The notes: generated by a model not told the origin, from the sequence alone. A stretch of DNA of 64,000 nt from Williamsia sp. 1138 (GCF_002095435.2 NZ_MJEJ02000047.1:170954-234953), one strand, 5' to 3'; shown: positions 31,762-40,807, counted from the stretch's first letter. Translations and numbers: made by a program.

Positions 31762-33108
31762 TCAGGTCAGGGCGTCTGGTTCGGCATCGGCCAGGAGTTC
31801 GTCGCGGTCGGATTCGAGGACGACACCGGCGGCGATCGCGGCGTCGGTGGCGGCGGTGTACTGCCGCAGGTAGTCATCGACATCGCGGTATCGCTGGGCC
31901 AGCACTGCCGGCTCGATTCGGTCGGTGCTGCCGAACAGACGGCAGATCCGGGACTCGTCTCGTCGCCCCAGGCCGCTGAGGACAGCCACCGGGACGTCGA
32001 CGCAGGGAGTGCGCACACCACCGCGAACGTTGCCCACATCGTCTGTCTCGAAACGGATCTCACCCTCGGACGACGTGGTGGTGAGCAGTCGCTCTGCCGG
32101 TGCCGGAGCCTCGCCCGTCGTGACCCAACGGATCAGTGCGCGTAGCGCGGCACGCAACACGAACCGCTGTTGGCCCCTGTTCACCGGACCCGAACATCCG
32201 AGGAACTCCTCGAACGGGCCGACCAAGTAGCGGTCGGCATGAGCGTTGCCGGCTATCTCCCACAGTCGGAACAACGGCCCATCCTCTTGTCGCGCATCGT
32301 GATAGCGGAAGTCGCCCAGGATGTCGGTCTCGGTCTGGACGACGAAGACGGGGACGGTGAGGTCGTCACGGATCGGCGTCGCAGGTTGCCGGAAGACGGG
32401 TAGCAGGTCGATCGCGCGGTCAGGTGTGTGCAGCGGTAGCCCTGCGGCAGCTCGGCTGTGAATCAGAAAACCGCCGAAGACGTTGTCCAGCTGGGACACC
32501 TGGTTGACGTAGGTCGTGAGCGCCAGAGCGGATTGAGATTCTCCGATTGCGAGCAGACAGCTGATGTCGACGTGTCCGAGAGGCCCCTGCGAATCTCCCA
32601 GGGCCCCGGCGACCTGGGTGAAGATGTCGTAACAGAACGAATCTCCCGGATGGGACAGTGCCTGGTAGCGCTGCTGTCCGATCAGGCCGGACGCCGGGGT
32701 CGATCCCGGGGTGCCGACGGTTCCCTGTCCGCCGGCGACACCGACGTACTGGGCGGAGATGCCCACCCAGATGTCTCCGCTGCGCACCAGTTCCTCTGCG
32801 AGATAGGTGTATCCGGGTCCGGCATCGGATCCACTGCTGACATTGAGCCATTCCACGATCACGGTGCCACTGCAGTGGACGCCCTCGGCCGGTTGTCTGA
32901 CCACCGCGCGGGTGCAGAAGTCGGCGACCTCGGTCACTGCGACGTGAGTGCCGCGTCCGGGTGGTGCGACGACCTCGAAGGCCCTCGCCTCGCCGCGCAC
33001 CGCGAACTCGGTCTCGACGTATCCGGCCGCAGCGAGATCGGGACCCGGATTGGCGGCGATCAGCCCGCCGCCGTCTGCTCGGCCCAACTCGGTGAAGGAG
33101 GCAACCAT
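31762..33108 (-). CDS. Alpha/beta-hydrolase-domain protein (large, pfam20091-like)
   Basis: A 448-aa protein of the alpha/beta hydrolase domain group: GTVIVEWLNVSSGSDAGPGY at the strand before the lid, ISAQYVGVAGG, and the nucleophile elbow LAIGESQSALALTTYVNQ. A conserved acid and His occur in QTETDILGDFRYHDAR and GNAHADRYLVGP. The start was set at 33108 because the ACCATACA dyad (33114-33143) lies immediately upstream and an earlier ATG would put the operator inside the gene. The dyad links it to the tetR at 26657. The substrate is unknown; an esterase or amidase function is likely. Confidence 0.78.
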   Translation of the reverse strand: MVASFTELGRADGGGLIAANPGPDLAAAGYVETEFAVRGEARAFEVVAPPGRGTHVAVTEVADFCTRAVVRQPAEGVHCSGTVIVEWLNVSSGSDAGPGYTYLAEELVRSGDIWVGISAQYVGVAGGQGTVGTPGSTPASGLIGQQRYQALSHPGDSFCYDIFTQVAGALGDSQGPLGHVDISCLLAIGESQSALALTTYVNQVSQLDNVFGGFLIHSRAAAGLPLHTPDRAIDLLPVFRQPATPIRDDLTVPVFVVQTETDILGDFRYHDARQEDGPLFRLWEIAGNAHADRYLVGPFEEFLGCSGPVNRGQQRFVLRAALRALIRWVTTGEAPAPAERLLTTTSSEGEIRFETDDVGNVRGGVRTPCVDVPVAVLSGLGRRDESRICRLFGSTDRIEPAVLAQRYRDVDDYLRQYTAATDAAIAAGVVLESDRDELLADAEPDALT

Positions 33109-33113
33109 GACTT

Positions 33114-33143
33114 GACCATACATGCGCAAGCAGCTGTATGGTC
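33114..33143. promoter_or_regulatory. Second TetR operator, GACCATACA-N12-TGTATGGTC
   Basis: Perfect 9-bp arms with a 12-bp spacer, 5 bp before the hydrolase start at 33108. It has the same half-sites and spacing as the dyad at 27343-27370, 5.8 kb away, which sits beside a tetR gene. A site this close to the start codon would block initiation or early elongation. Confidence 0.7.
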
Positions 33144-33184
33144 TGGCTGTTTCGGAGGTCCCCCGGAGCCACCGGGATCGGGGG

Positions 33185-34045
33185 TCAGGTCAGGGCGGCT
33201 GCAAGCCGGCGCCACTGCTCGCGCGGATAGGCCTGAGGATCGGTGTCGAGCACCTGGACACAGACGTGATCGGCGCCCGCCGAACGGTGTTCTTCCACCC
33301 GGTGTGCGATGGCGGCCTCGTCGCCCCACGCGATGATCGCGTCGAACAATCGGTCCGACACCGTGTCGATGTCGTCCTGGGTGAAGCCCGACCGCAGCAG
33401 ATTGTTCGCGTAGTTCGGTAGCTGCAGGTAGCTCCGGAGCCATTCGGTGCCGATGGAGCGGGCGTGGTCGGCGTCGGTGGTCAGGATCGCGGTCTGCTCG
33501 GGGAGGAGCAACGGACCTTCGCCCAGGGTCTGCCTGGCCGTGGCGGTGAACTCCGGGGTGACCAAGTACGGATGCGAGCCGTTGGCGCGAGTTGCGGACA
33601 GGTGCAGCATCTTCGGGCCCAAGGCGGCCAACACACGTGACTCGACGGGCACGGTCTTCTCGGCGGCATCGAGGCCCTCGAGGAATGCTGTGGTGGCCGC
33701 GAGGGGCTTCTTGTACCGCCCCGGGTTACCCGAGTCGACCAACGGTGCGTGAGACACACCGATGCCGAGCAGCAGCCGTTCCCCGTGTTCGTCGGTCAGG
33801 GTGTTGTACTGCGCCGCGACGTCAGCCGGTTCGTGCATCCAGAGGTTGAGGATGCCGGTCGCGATGACCGTCTTGGTGGTCGCTTGCAGGAGATTGGCGA
33901 TGGAGTCGAAGATCGGGCCGCCGACGTCGGGGATCCACAACGCCGAGAACCCCAACTCGTCGAGTTCTGCGGCCGCCTCCGCGGACTGGGCGAGATCGCC
34001 GTAACGCAACTGCGAACTCCAGATACCTACGCCTGCAAGCTTCAA
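33185..34045 (-). CDS. LLM-class F420-dependent oxidoreductase
   Basis: A 286-aa luciferase-like TIM barrel: KLAGVGIWSSQLRYGD at the start, ALWIPDVGG, IATGILNLWMHEPADVA and LLLGIGVSHAPLVDSG, all characteristic of the actinobacterial TIGR03620-like group. It likely uses coenzyme F420 or FMN. A TTG start was chosen: AGGAG lies 6 nt upstream and homologous barrels begin here. The next gene upstream in the same direction starts 123 bp away. The substrate is not known. Confidence 0.82.
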   Translation of the reverse strand: MKLAGVGIWSSQLRYGDLAQSAEAAAELDELGFSALWIPDVGGPIFDSIANLLQATTKTVIATGILNLWMHEPADVAAQYNTLTDEHGERLLLGIGVSHAPLVDSGNPGRYKKPLAATTAFLEGLDAAEKTVPVESRVLAALGPKMLHLSATRANGSHPYLVTPEFTATARQTLGEGPLLLPEQTAILTTDADHARSIGTEWLRSYLQLPNYANNLLRSGFTQDDIDTVSDRLFDAIIAWGDEAAIAHRVEEHRSAGADHVCVQVLDTDPQAYPREQWRRLAAALT

Positions 34046-34168
34046 GACTGTCTCCTCGGGTGACGCCGAGAACTGGCGGTCTGCCGGCCCTCGTGCGGTC
34101 AGTGGTAGCTGGTCGCCGATGCTAGCCGACGGCAGTTCCACGGCAGATCGATCGAGGCGGCAGGCGTG

Positions 34169-34348
34169 TCAGCGCCCTGGGTCCTTCGGCTCGCCGCCCG
34201 TCATCACCTGCTTCCACCACGAATCGAGAGGGCTCGGGCTCGGCCAGCGCACGTCGGGTGCCACCCGGGAGCCGCGCGAGCGCGTGTGATCGGATGACTC
34301 GTGCGTTCGATCTTCGGCAGCGGGCTTTCGGGGTACCTCCAGGCTCAT
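34169..34348 (-). CDS. Small hydrophilic protein coupled to STAS-like gene
   Basis: A 59-aa protein beginning MSLEVPRKPAAEDRTHESSD and ending with WWKQVMTGGEPKDPGR. The ATG overlaps the stop of the STAS-like gene (ATGA), so it is probably made with it. It is highly charged with a Trp-rich end and no known domain. A role as partner of the STAS-like protein is speculative. Confidence 0.5.
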   Translation of the reverse strand: MSLEVPRKPAAEDRTHESSDHTRSRGSRVAPDVRWPSPSPLDSWWKQVMTGGEPKDPGR

Positions 34349-34644
34349 CGTGCGCTCCCGGCCTCGGTCAGCACCGGTGTCGGCGGGTTCTCTGACGTCG
34401 CTTCCCGCATGGCCCGCATCGCGCACGCGACGGTCGGGTAGATCGCGATCTCGGTGGACAACCCGACGGCACGCAGCGGTCGGGCAGTCGCCGGCCCGTC
34501 GGCTGCCACCGCACATCGCACGGCCGCGTGGTCGAGGTCCCCGTGCACGCTCACGACGCAGACACCATCTTTGTCGGCCGAGGTGATCGCGAAACGTGGA
34601 TGATCGGTTGTCGAGTGGTCGAGAACGAATTGTGACGTCGTCAT
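34345..34644 (-). CDS. Short STAS-like (anti-anti-sigma related) protein
   Basis: A 99-aa protein. VCVVSVHGDLDHAAVRCAVA resembles the first strand of STAS domains (V-x-V-x-G-x-L-D...). The rest keeps a helix-strand pattern but lacks the Asp-Ser phosphorylation turn seen in the true anti-sigma antagonist at 48138. A good GAGGGG ribosome site precedes the ATG. It may be a degenerate STAS protein. The 190 bp upstream contain two near-identical 18-bp stretches (34749-34766 and 34787-34804) that could be binding sites. Confidence 0.5.
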   Translation of the reverse strand: MTTSQFVLDHSTTDHPRFAITSADKDGVCVVSVHGDLDHAAVRCAVAADGPATARPLRAVGLSTEIAIYPTVACAMRAMREATSENPPTPVLTEAGSAR

Positions 34645-34808
34645 TGCAAACGCCCCTCACTGTGAACCGGGGAGGCGCTGGTTACGCAGAAGTGGTGGCC
34701 AGCGCTGGGCGCGGCTGGTTTTCAACCTCAATTCATCCTTGCAAAACAAATGTCGTTTCGCAACAACTTTCTTCACCGCGGTGCATGTCGTTGCGCGACA
34801 ACATTATC

Positions 34809-34826
34809 GGGCCCCATACGGGGCCC
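34809..34826 (-). terminator. Terminator-like hairpin after GAF-ANTAR gene
   Basis: GGGCCCC-ATAC-GGGGCCC, perfect 7-bp GC arms, lies 9 bp beyond the GAF-ANTAR stop on the minus strand. Confidence 0.6.
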
Positions 34827-34834
34827 AACGAGCT

Positions 34835-35542
34835 TCACTCCGGCGGGTGATCCTTGTGTACGAGGTCTTGGGCGAGTTTCGCAAGCGGAATGTTGCTGTC
34901 CTGGGACAGCTTTCGCAGCAGATTGAAAGCCTGTACCGCGTTGATGTCGAAACGTTCCATGATCATGCCCTTGGCTTGGCCGATGATGTCGCGACTGGCC
35001 AGCGCACTGCGGAACTGCGCGCCCCGCTCGGTGGCCGCCCACGCGACAGCGGCGTGTGCCGCATACAGCAGGCCGATCTCTTCGGCGTCTTCCGGAAACG
35101 AGTTGGGTGTGAGCGAGTACAACGTCATCGATCCCAGAGTCTCGCTATGGGTGTAGAGACGAAACGAGAGGATCGAGCGGAATGGAGTCATCGCGACGGC
35201 GTCGTCAGCGTACTTGGGCCACCGGGTCTCGGTGGTCAGATCATTCACCCGCACCACGGGTTCTTCCCACGCGGCCTGCAGGCACGGTCCCTGCTGGTGG
35301 GTCACCTGGATCTTGTTGTGGGTGTCGACCAAAGGATCAGTCGAGACCTGAGTGCTCAACGAGTCCCGGTTGGTGGTGACGGTGATCCCGGCGTGTTCGG
35401 CACCGGCCACGTTCTCGACCGCAGCCGCGACGACGCCTCCGAGTACTTCGTCCAGCGCTTGCTGATCGCTCCCGTGCAGGCCACGTGCCAGATCGGCAAT
35501 CGCGATATGGATATCGGTGATGGTCTGCTCGTCGTCAGGCAT
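34835..35542 (-). CDS. GAF-ANTAR signalling protein
   Basis: A 235-aa protein. A GAF domain spans about residues 25-165 (ENVAGAEHAGITVTTNR, QGPCLQAAWEEPVVRVND, SILSFRLYTHSETLGSMTLYS). It is followed by an ANTAR RNA-binding domain (SRDIIGQAKGMIMERFDINAVQAFNLLRKLSQ). ANTAR domains bind paired stem-loops in transcripts and prevent termination. The ATG at 35542 follows GGAG; an upstream start would add 20 residues. Its ANTAR domain is nearly identical to that of the protein at 48767. Confidence 0.88.
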   Translation of the reverse strand: MPDDEQTITDIHIAIADLARGLHGSDQQALDEVLGGVVAAAVENVAGAEHAGITVTTNRDSLSTQVSTDPLVDTHNKIQVTHQQGPCLQAAWEEPVVRVNDLTTETRWPKYADDAVAMTPFRSILSFRLYTHSETLGSMTLYSLTPNSFPEDAEEIGLLYAAHAAVAWAATERGAQFRSALASRDIIGQAKGMIMERFDINAVQAFNLLRKLSQDSNIPLAKLAQDLVHKDHPPE

Positions 35543-35729
35543 AGGACTCCAAAAGAACGGTGCTAGCGATGGCACGTCAAGATGTGGCTTCGTCTCAACC
35601 AACCGCCCATCTTGCCACGACCCGGGTGTCGGGTGTCGGCGATGTGGTCACATCGCGGCCGCGACAACGCCCCTATGAGGGATCATGTTGTCTGGTTTGG
35701 GGTTCGGACAGACAAGGTACTCATCGTTC

Positions 35730-36431
35730 ATGACGTCGACGTATTCCAGGGAGGATGCTCTTGCGGGATGGTCGCGTCTGCACGGCGGTATCGATCCGGC
35801 GAGTTCGGTCTGGATCAGGGGCTGGGTGCGCCTGGCGCACGTGTGCGCGAGCCCGCTCATCCGCGCAGGTGTCAGCCCGAGTGCCGCGACGGTTCTCGGG
35901 GTCCTGGTGACGGTGTCTGTCCCCCTCATCGCGCTGGCCGGTGCGGCCTGGCCGTTGCTCGCTCTCGTTTTCGTGCTGGTCGGAGCCGTACTCGATGGCG
36001 TGGACGGGGCAATCGCCTTGCGGACCGGCACAGCATCCCGATGGGGTCGGGTACTCGACCCGTTCGCGGACCGCTGCTCGGATCTGCTACTGATCCTCAC
36101 CCTCGTGATCCTCGGCGCCCCGGTGTGGCTGGGCGTCGGCCTCGCCGTGACGACGCTGATGCTCGAGTCGGTGCGCGCCAATGCTCAGGCTGCCGGGATG
36201 GAAGGCCCCGGTGCATTGACGTGGTGGGAACGGCCCTCCCGGGTGATCGTCACCTCGCTCGCCGCGGCGAGTAGCGGAATCGTGTGGTGTGCAAGGCAAC
36301 TCGGGGTCAGCGTCTTGCCCTGGATCGATGGGGCGAGCCTGGCGACGTTGTACACGATTGCCGCCGCGCTGCTGGCACTCGTCGGGCTGGTGCATTTGCT
36401 GGTTGCCGTGCACCTGCAGCTCCGCCGATGA
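35730..36431 (+). CDS. CDP-alcohol phosphatidyltransferase-family membrane protein
   Basis: A 233-aa protein with six membrane segments. The family motif appears as VLDGVDGAIALRTGTASRWG followed by RVLDPFADRCSD: the Asp pairs and spacing are kept, though AR is changed to AL-R. It would transfer a phospho-alcohol group from a CDP-activated lipid donor to an acceptor. The ATG at 35730 was preferred for its AAGGTA site; an ATG 45 nt upstream is possible. It converges with the CrtI-like gene. The substrate (inositol phosphate, glycerol phosphate or other) is unclear. Confidence 0.8.
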   Translation: MTSTYSREDALAGWSRLHGGIDPASSVWIRGWVRLAHVCASPLIRAGVSPSAATVLGVLVTVSVPLIALAGAAWPLLALVFVLVGAVLDGVDGAIALRTGTASRWGRVLDPFADRCSDLLLILTLVILGAPVWLGVGLAVTTLMLESVRANAQAAGMEGPGALTWWERPSRVIVTSLAAASSGIVWCARQLGVSVLPWIDGASLATLYTIAAALLALVGLVHLLVAVHLQLRR

Positions 36432-36438
36432 CGGGGGG

Positions 36439-37938
36439 TCAGTCGGCCACGCCGATCATGTCCGCGACGATCGCCGCGGACATCATCACCAGGGGCAGCC
36501 CACCACCGGGATGGGACGATCCGCCCACGAGGTACAGGCCCGGCACCGGACTCCTGTTCGAAGGCCGCAAGAACGCTGCCAGAGCGCCGTTCGACGAAGT
36601 CCCGTAGATCGACCCGCCGGGGGTCAGCGTCCGCCGCTCGAGATCGGCCGGACTGATCATCACCCGGTGCCGGATCCGGTCGGAGACGTCCAGGCCGCGA
36701 GCGGCCATCAGGTCCAGGATCTGATCGGCATATTCCTCACGCAGGCCGGGCGCGTCCCAGTCAGTGCCCCCCACGGGGTCATGCGGCGGTGCGTTGACGA
36801 GGACGAACCAGGCTCCGGTCCGAGCGTCGGGCGTCAGGGCGCGGTCTGCCGGTGCACTCACGTAGATGGTGGGGCGGGGGACCGGACGGGGTGCGCCCTT
36901 GCGGCCGAACACCGCGTCGAACTCCTCGTCGTAGTCTTCGGCGAACAGCACGTGGTGGTGTGGTTGATCGCTCGGCGGATCCTCCACCGCCAGCAAGAGA
37001 ACGAACCCCGACAGCGAACGTGTGGTGCGGCGAAGTCGCCGAGCTGCTCTGCGCGCGCCGGGTTGATCGGGGGTGAGCAAGTCGTTGAAGACCTGCTGGG
37101 CGTCCGCGTTGGCCACCACGAACTCGGCGTCGACCACAGAGCCGTCGGACAGCTGCACTCCGCGTACCCCGCGTGCATCGGTGAGGATCTCTGTGACCTG
37201 GGTGCCGAGGCGCACCTGAACACCCAGTTCTCGGGCCCGGCTCAGCAACACGGTGGCTATGCGGCCGAGCCCGCCGTCGATATACCAGGAGCCAAAGGCC
37301 TGTTCGGCGTACGGAACGCTGGCCAAGGCGGCGGGTGCCTGCCGCGGATCGGACCCGGTGTAGGTGGCGTAGCGGTCCAGCAGCATGCGTAGCCGAGGGT
37401 CCGACAGGTAGGACGTGCCGAGCCCGCGCAAGGACTTCCATGGTGCGATGGTCGTCAGGTCGCGAAGCCGGCGCGAGAGTCGGAGCATCGTCCGGACGTC
37501 GATCGGCGATTCCAGGAACGGTTCCAAGGTGGCGTCCCAGATTCGTTCGGCCCGTTCGGAGAAAGCACTCCACTGCGCGCCGCGGCCCGGCCCGAGCGCG
37601 GCATCGAGCGCGCCCGGGATCGCGGTGGCCTCACCGGGGAGGTCGAGGACGACGCCGTCCGGGAAGGTGTACCGGCAGGCGATCTCGAGCCGCCGCAGTG
37701 GCAGTTCGTCGGCGGTGGGGGGCCCGCCGATACCTGCGAACAGGTCATCGAGCACCTGAGGGAGGGTCAACAGCGAGGGACCGGTGTCGAAGACGAATCC
37801 GCCGACGTGCTCGACGCCGAGCTTCCCACCCACCACGGTTGCCTGCTCGATCAGGGTGACGGAGTGACCCTGTGCCGCCAGCCGGGCTGCTGCCGCCAAA
37901 CCTCCGACGCCGGCACCGATCACGACAATCTGGCTCAC
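36439..37938 (-). CDS. CrtI-type FAD-dependent oxidoreductase (phytoene desaturase-like)
   Basis: A 499-aa flavoprotein. The FAD-binding start is VVIGAGVGGLAAAARLAAQG and the C-terminal signature is YLVGGSSHPGGGLPLVMMSA, as in CrtI-type desaturases and isomerases. The internal segments TGPSLLTLPQVLDDLF and GGLGRIATVLLSRARELG also fit. A GTG start overlaps the stop of the upstream YihY gene (GTGA) and follows AAGGGAG. No phytoene synthase or other carotenoid gene is in the window, so the polyene substrate is uncertain; carotenoid desaturation or ketolation is the first guess. Confidence 0.83.
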   Translation of the reverse strand: MSQIVVIGAGVGGLAAAARLAAQGHSVTLIEQATVVGGKLGVEHVGGFVFDTGPSLLTLPQVLDDLFAGIGGPPTADELPLRRLEIACRYTFPDGVVLDLPGEATAIPGALDAALGPGRGAQWSAFSERAERIWDATLEPFLESPIDVRTMLRLSRRLRDLTTIAPWKSLRGLGTSYLSDPRLRMLLDRYATYTGSDPRQAPAALASVPYAEQAFGSWYIDGGLGRIATVLLSRARELGVQVRLGTQVTEILTDARGVRGVQLSDGSVVDAEFVVANADAQQVFNDLLTPDQPGARRAARRLRRTTRSLSGFVLLLAVEDPPSDQPHHHVLFAEDYDEEFDAVFGRKGAPRPVPRPTIYVSAPADRALTPDARTGAWFVLVNAPPHDPVGGTDWDAPGLREEYADQILDLMAARGLDVSDRIRHRVMISPADLERRTLTPGGSIYGTSSNGALAAFLRPSNRSPVPGLYLVGGSSHPGGGLPLVMMSAAIVADMIGVAD

Positions 37939-38870
37939 GAGCTCCCTTTCCCGGTCTGCGTTCTGACCCAACTGTCCACCGTGGTGTCGATCGTGCGCGT
38001 CAGCGACCATCCCGCGAGCAGCACCATATGCAGTATCCACAACCACAGGCCCACCGCTACGACCCCGCCGACCACGGTCAGCCCCGCGAACGGGAGACCG
38101 ACATCGATGGGGATCGACAAGAACAGGGCGAAACCCTGGAGGAAGCCGGCCAGCATCGATGCCGTGATGAGCGCCCCGACGAGCGCAACCCGCCACCGCG
38201 GGCCCCCCGGCATGACGTACCGGAAAACCCAGGTGAGCACGAGCGACAGCATGAGCCAGGTCGTCAGGAAGCCCAAGTAGTAGCGGAGCACGAGGTCGCC
38301 GAGACCGCCACCACCACCTTCTGGGGTGAGGCCGACCAGCTGCTCACCGATCGTCGAGTAGATCCACGTCAGCGGCGGCACCACGACGAACAGGGCAAGA
38401 ACCGTGCCGCGCGCCCGCCAGGCATCCAGGGTCGAGCTCCGCTCCGCTTCGTCTCCTGCAATGCGCGGCTTCGACTCGGGCAACAGCAGGAGAGCCGACC
38501 GGCGAAGACCCTCGCCGTAAAAGGACGCGGGGAACATCAGCACCAACGCGGTCAGCAGGCCGGCGTGCACACCCGCATCGACGAGACCGTCGTAGGCCGA
38601 TCGCGCACCCATGTCCGGCGGGATCAGCACCCGTAAGGAGAGCAATCGCTGGTAGACCTCGTCGGTGTCGTCGAACCAGCTGATGCTCCAGACGGCGAAC
38701 AGCAACCACGGCACGATGGCGATCGCCGAGTAATACGTCAGGGTGGCGGCGGTGCCGGCCAGGTCTCCTCGGGAGAGTCGGCGTGAGGCATCACCGGCGA
38801 TGGTGCGCAGTTCGGCAAGGATTCGAACGCGCGCGGCGGTCGGCGCCGATGCCGCAGCCGGCCTGTCCAT
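37935..38870 (-). CDS. YihY/BrkB-family membrane protein
   Basis: A 311-aa protein with about six membrane segments and the family motif ATLTYYSAIAIVPWLLF near the N-terminus, then LMFPASFYGEGLRR, where family proteins have a conserved F/Y-GxxLx pattern. YihY proteins are poorly understood inner-membrane proteins, once called RNase BN by mistake. It is coupled to the CrtI-like gene by GTGA, which suggests a shared role in membrane or carotenoid biology. The start is uncertain; an ATG 75 nt upstream is an alternative. The second YihY copy is at 49472. Confidence 0.8.
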   Translation of the reverse strand: MDRPAAASAPTAARVRILAELRTIAGDASRRLSRGDLAGTAATLTYYSAIAIVPWLLFAVWSISWFDDTDEVYQRLLSLRVLIPPDMGARSAYDGLVDAGVHAGLLTALVLMFPASFYGEGLRRSALLLLPESKPRIAGDEAERSSTLDAWRARGTVLALFVVVPPLTWIYSTIGEQLVGLTPEGGGGGLGDLVLRYYLGFLTTWLMLSLVLTWVFRYVMPGGPRWRVALVGALITASMLAGFLQGFALFLSIPIDVGLPFAGLTVVGGVVAVGLWLWILHMVLLAGWSLTRTIDTTVDSWVRTQTGKGSS

Positions 38871-39202
38871 CACCGTGTCAGGGTGCCCCGGGCCGCCGAT
38901 CCCAAACCGCCGACCCACTCGAAGACTTCGAGGCGTGTTTGACATCACCCGTGGCTGGGAACACTGAACCAGCAGTCGACGCCCCTGGCGGTTTCGACGC
39001 GTGGTGGGGGGTGAATGTTCGGGGCCACGCACTGCTGTCCACGCCCCCAGACAAGCGGGCCGGCAATGTCGAATTCGAGTCCCTGGAGAGGCGTGGAGAT
39101 GTCTGCTGACCAAACGGTCTATACCGCACGGCGAAGCCCGGATATGAGTCGAGTGGCACCTACGGTGTCCGGTACGTCCACGAACCCCGGGGCGGGTCGC
39201 CG
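38871..39202. other. Intergenic region without a confident gene
   Basis: These 332 bp separate the divergent YihY and zinc-ribbon genes. Short frames are present but none shows a recognisable domain or ribosome site. It probably holds the two divergent promoters; I see no strong dyad or promoter consensus. Confidence 0.5.
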
Positions 39203-39400
39203 ATGACTGTCGCCGGAATGACGAGTAGGCACAGCGACACCGGTAACGAAGCCTGGACGGTGCGGTGTGAGCGATGCGAACACCGATTCAGAGTGGTGGC
39301 AGTCGGGCACCGCGCCGATGCGGAACTGGTTGCCGCAGCGAATGGTTGGGACATCACCGACCAGCGCACGCTGTGTCCGGCGTGCGCGTCGGTGCGCTGA
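39203..39400 (+). CDS. Small zinc-ribbon protein
   Basis: A 65-aa protein with two CxxC pairs: VRCERCEHRF and TLCPACASVR, about 35 residues apart. This is the form of a single zinc ribbon (rubredoxin-like knuckles). The middle part HRADAELVAAANGWDI is helical. A GGCGGG sequence is close upstream of the ATG. Similar short proteins are common in actinobacteria, with no assigned role. Confidence 0.6.
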   Translation: MTVAGMTSRHSDTGNEAWTVRCERCEHRFRVVAVGHRADAELVAAANGWDITDQRTLCPACASVR

Positions 39401-39695
39401 TAACCGAAGCGATTGGCAGTCAGGGTTGACGGTCTGCGAACCCGGTGCAGACGATGTCGCTGCGTTTCGGCGAATCGACTGACGCTGATGTTAGTGCGAC
39501 GTAAGGTCACACCTAGCCTGCCACAAGCGGGCACATTGTTAGTTGCAGCCACCTGTCAAGCCCCGATGCAGGTGACCGACATGACTCGTATCCCCTGGAT
39601 GCGCGAACTTGGCCCGGGAGTTGTCCACGTGAACGTTCCACCGAGCACGACCCTGTCCCGCCCCGTCTGGTGTGACAACGCAGTCTGGTGCCGTC

Positions 39696-40793
39696 ATGGC
39701 TGAACGCGGCGCGAAACCCAACGTCCCGACATTGCGACGTCAGGCTCTGAAGGCGATCAGTCACCTGTTCAGCCCGCTGGAGCCCGACGACTACCTCGAG
39801 ATGATCAATCCGCTGTGGACGACCAAGGAGCTCCGCGGCCGGATCGAGGAAGTTCGGCCCGAAGGGGCCGACGCCGCAACGGTCTGGATCCGGCCCGGCT
39901 ATCAGTGGCCAGGTCACAAGCCAGGGCAGTATGTCCGGCTCGGCCTGGTGATCGATGGCGTCTTCCACTGGCGGGCATATTCACTGACGTCAGATCCCGA
40001 GCCGCGCGACGGGCTGATCGCGGTCACGCCGAAACTCGTCGAGAACGGTGTGGTGTCGCCGTACCTGGTCCGCAAGATCCGGCCCGGCGAGATCATCCGG
40101 CTCGGTGAGATCGAGGGCGTCTTCACGTTGCCGGATCCGCGTCCGGAGAAGTTGCTGTTCATCAGCGCCGGCAGTGGCATCACGCCGATCATGAGCATGC
40201 TGCGAAGTCTGGACCACAACGACGCCATGAATGATGTGGTGGTGATCCACTCTGCACGCACCGAGGACCAGGTCATGTTCCACAGGGACCTGAAAGAGAT
40301 GGACAGTCGGCAGGACGGGATGCAGCTGACCCTCCGGCTGACCGGTGACGACGGGCGCATCAAGCCCGAGGATCTCGATGACCTGTGCCCGGACTGGCGG
40401 GAGCGCGAAGCCCTGTGCTCAGGGCCTGAAGAACTGTTGGACTCCCTCGTCGAGCACTGGGAGAGCAACGACCTCTCCGAGCACATCCACTTCGAACGAT
40501 TCCAGCCGGTCATCGGCGGGAAAGCGGGCGATGGTGAGGGCGGCGGGGTCCGATTCGTCAAGAGCAAGACCGACGCCAAATGCGAACCCGGACAGACCAT
40601 CCTCGCCGCGGGCGAAGATGCCGGACTCGAACTCAAGTACGGCTGCCGGATCGGGATCTGCCACACCTGTGTCGGAACCCTCAAATCCGGACAACTCAGA
40701 GACCTGCGCACCGGTGAAGTCAGCGAGCCGGCCGGAGCCTCGGTGCGGATATGCGTGAACAGCGCCGAAGGCGACGTCGAAATCGACCTGTAG
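39696..40793 (+). CDS. Oxygenase/desaturase reductase (Rv3230c-like) with C-terminal ferredoxin
   Basis: A 365-aa flavoprotein: the flavin site HWRAYSLTSDP, the nucleotide start LLFISAGSGITPIMSML, and a plant-type [2Fe-2S] domain with ligands in YGCRIGICHTCVGTL and a final Cys in VRICVNSAEG. The order and the next gene match Mycobacterium Rv3230c, the electron donor of desaturase DesA3. It precedes the desaturase by 14 nt. The ATG at 39696 was used; a GTG eight codons upstream is an alternative. Neither has a good ribosome site. Roughly 270 bp upstream hold no gene. Confidence 0.88.
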   Translation: MAERGAKPNVPTLRRQALKAISHLFSPLEPDDYLEMINPLWTTKELRGRIEEVRPEGADAATVWIRPGYQWPGHKPGQYVRLGLVIDGVFHWRAYSLTSDPEPRDGLIAVTPKLVENGVVSPYLVRKIRPGEIIRLGEIEGVFTLPDPRPEKLLFISAGSGITPIMSMLRSLDHNDAMNDVVVIHSARTEDQVMFHRDLKEMDSRQDGMQLTLRLTGDDGRIKPEDLDDLCPDWREREALCSGPEELLDSLVEHWESNDLSEHIHFERFQPVIGGKAGDGEGGGVRFVKSKTDAKCEPGQTILAAGEDAGLELKYGCRIGICHTCVGTLKSGQLRDLRTGEVSEPAGASVRICVNSAEGDVEIDL

Positions 40794-40807
40794 ATCGAAG
40801 GAGAAAC

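Noticed and set aside
38783..39109. A 108-codon frame in the gap between yihY and the zinc-ribbon gene
   Set aside because: It overlaps the start of yihY, has no ribosome site or domain, and its composition is uneven.
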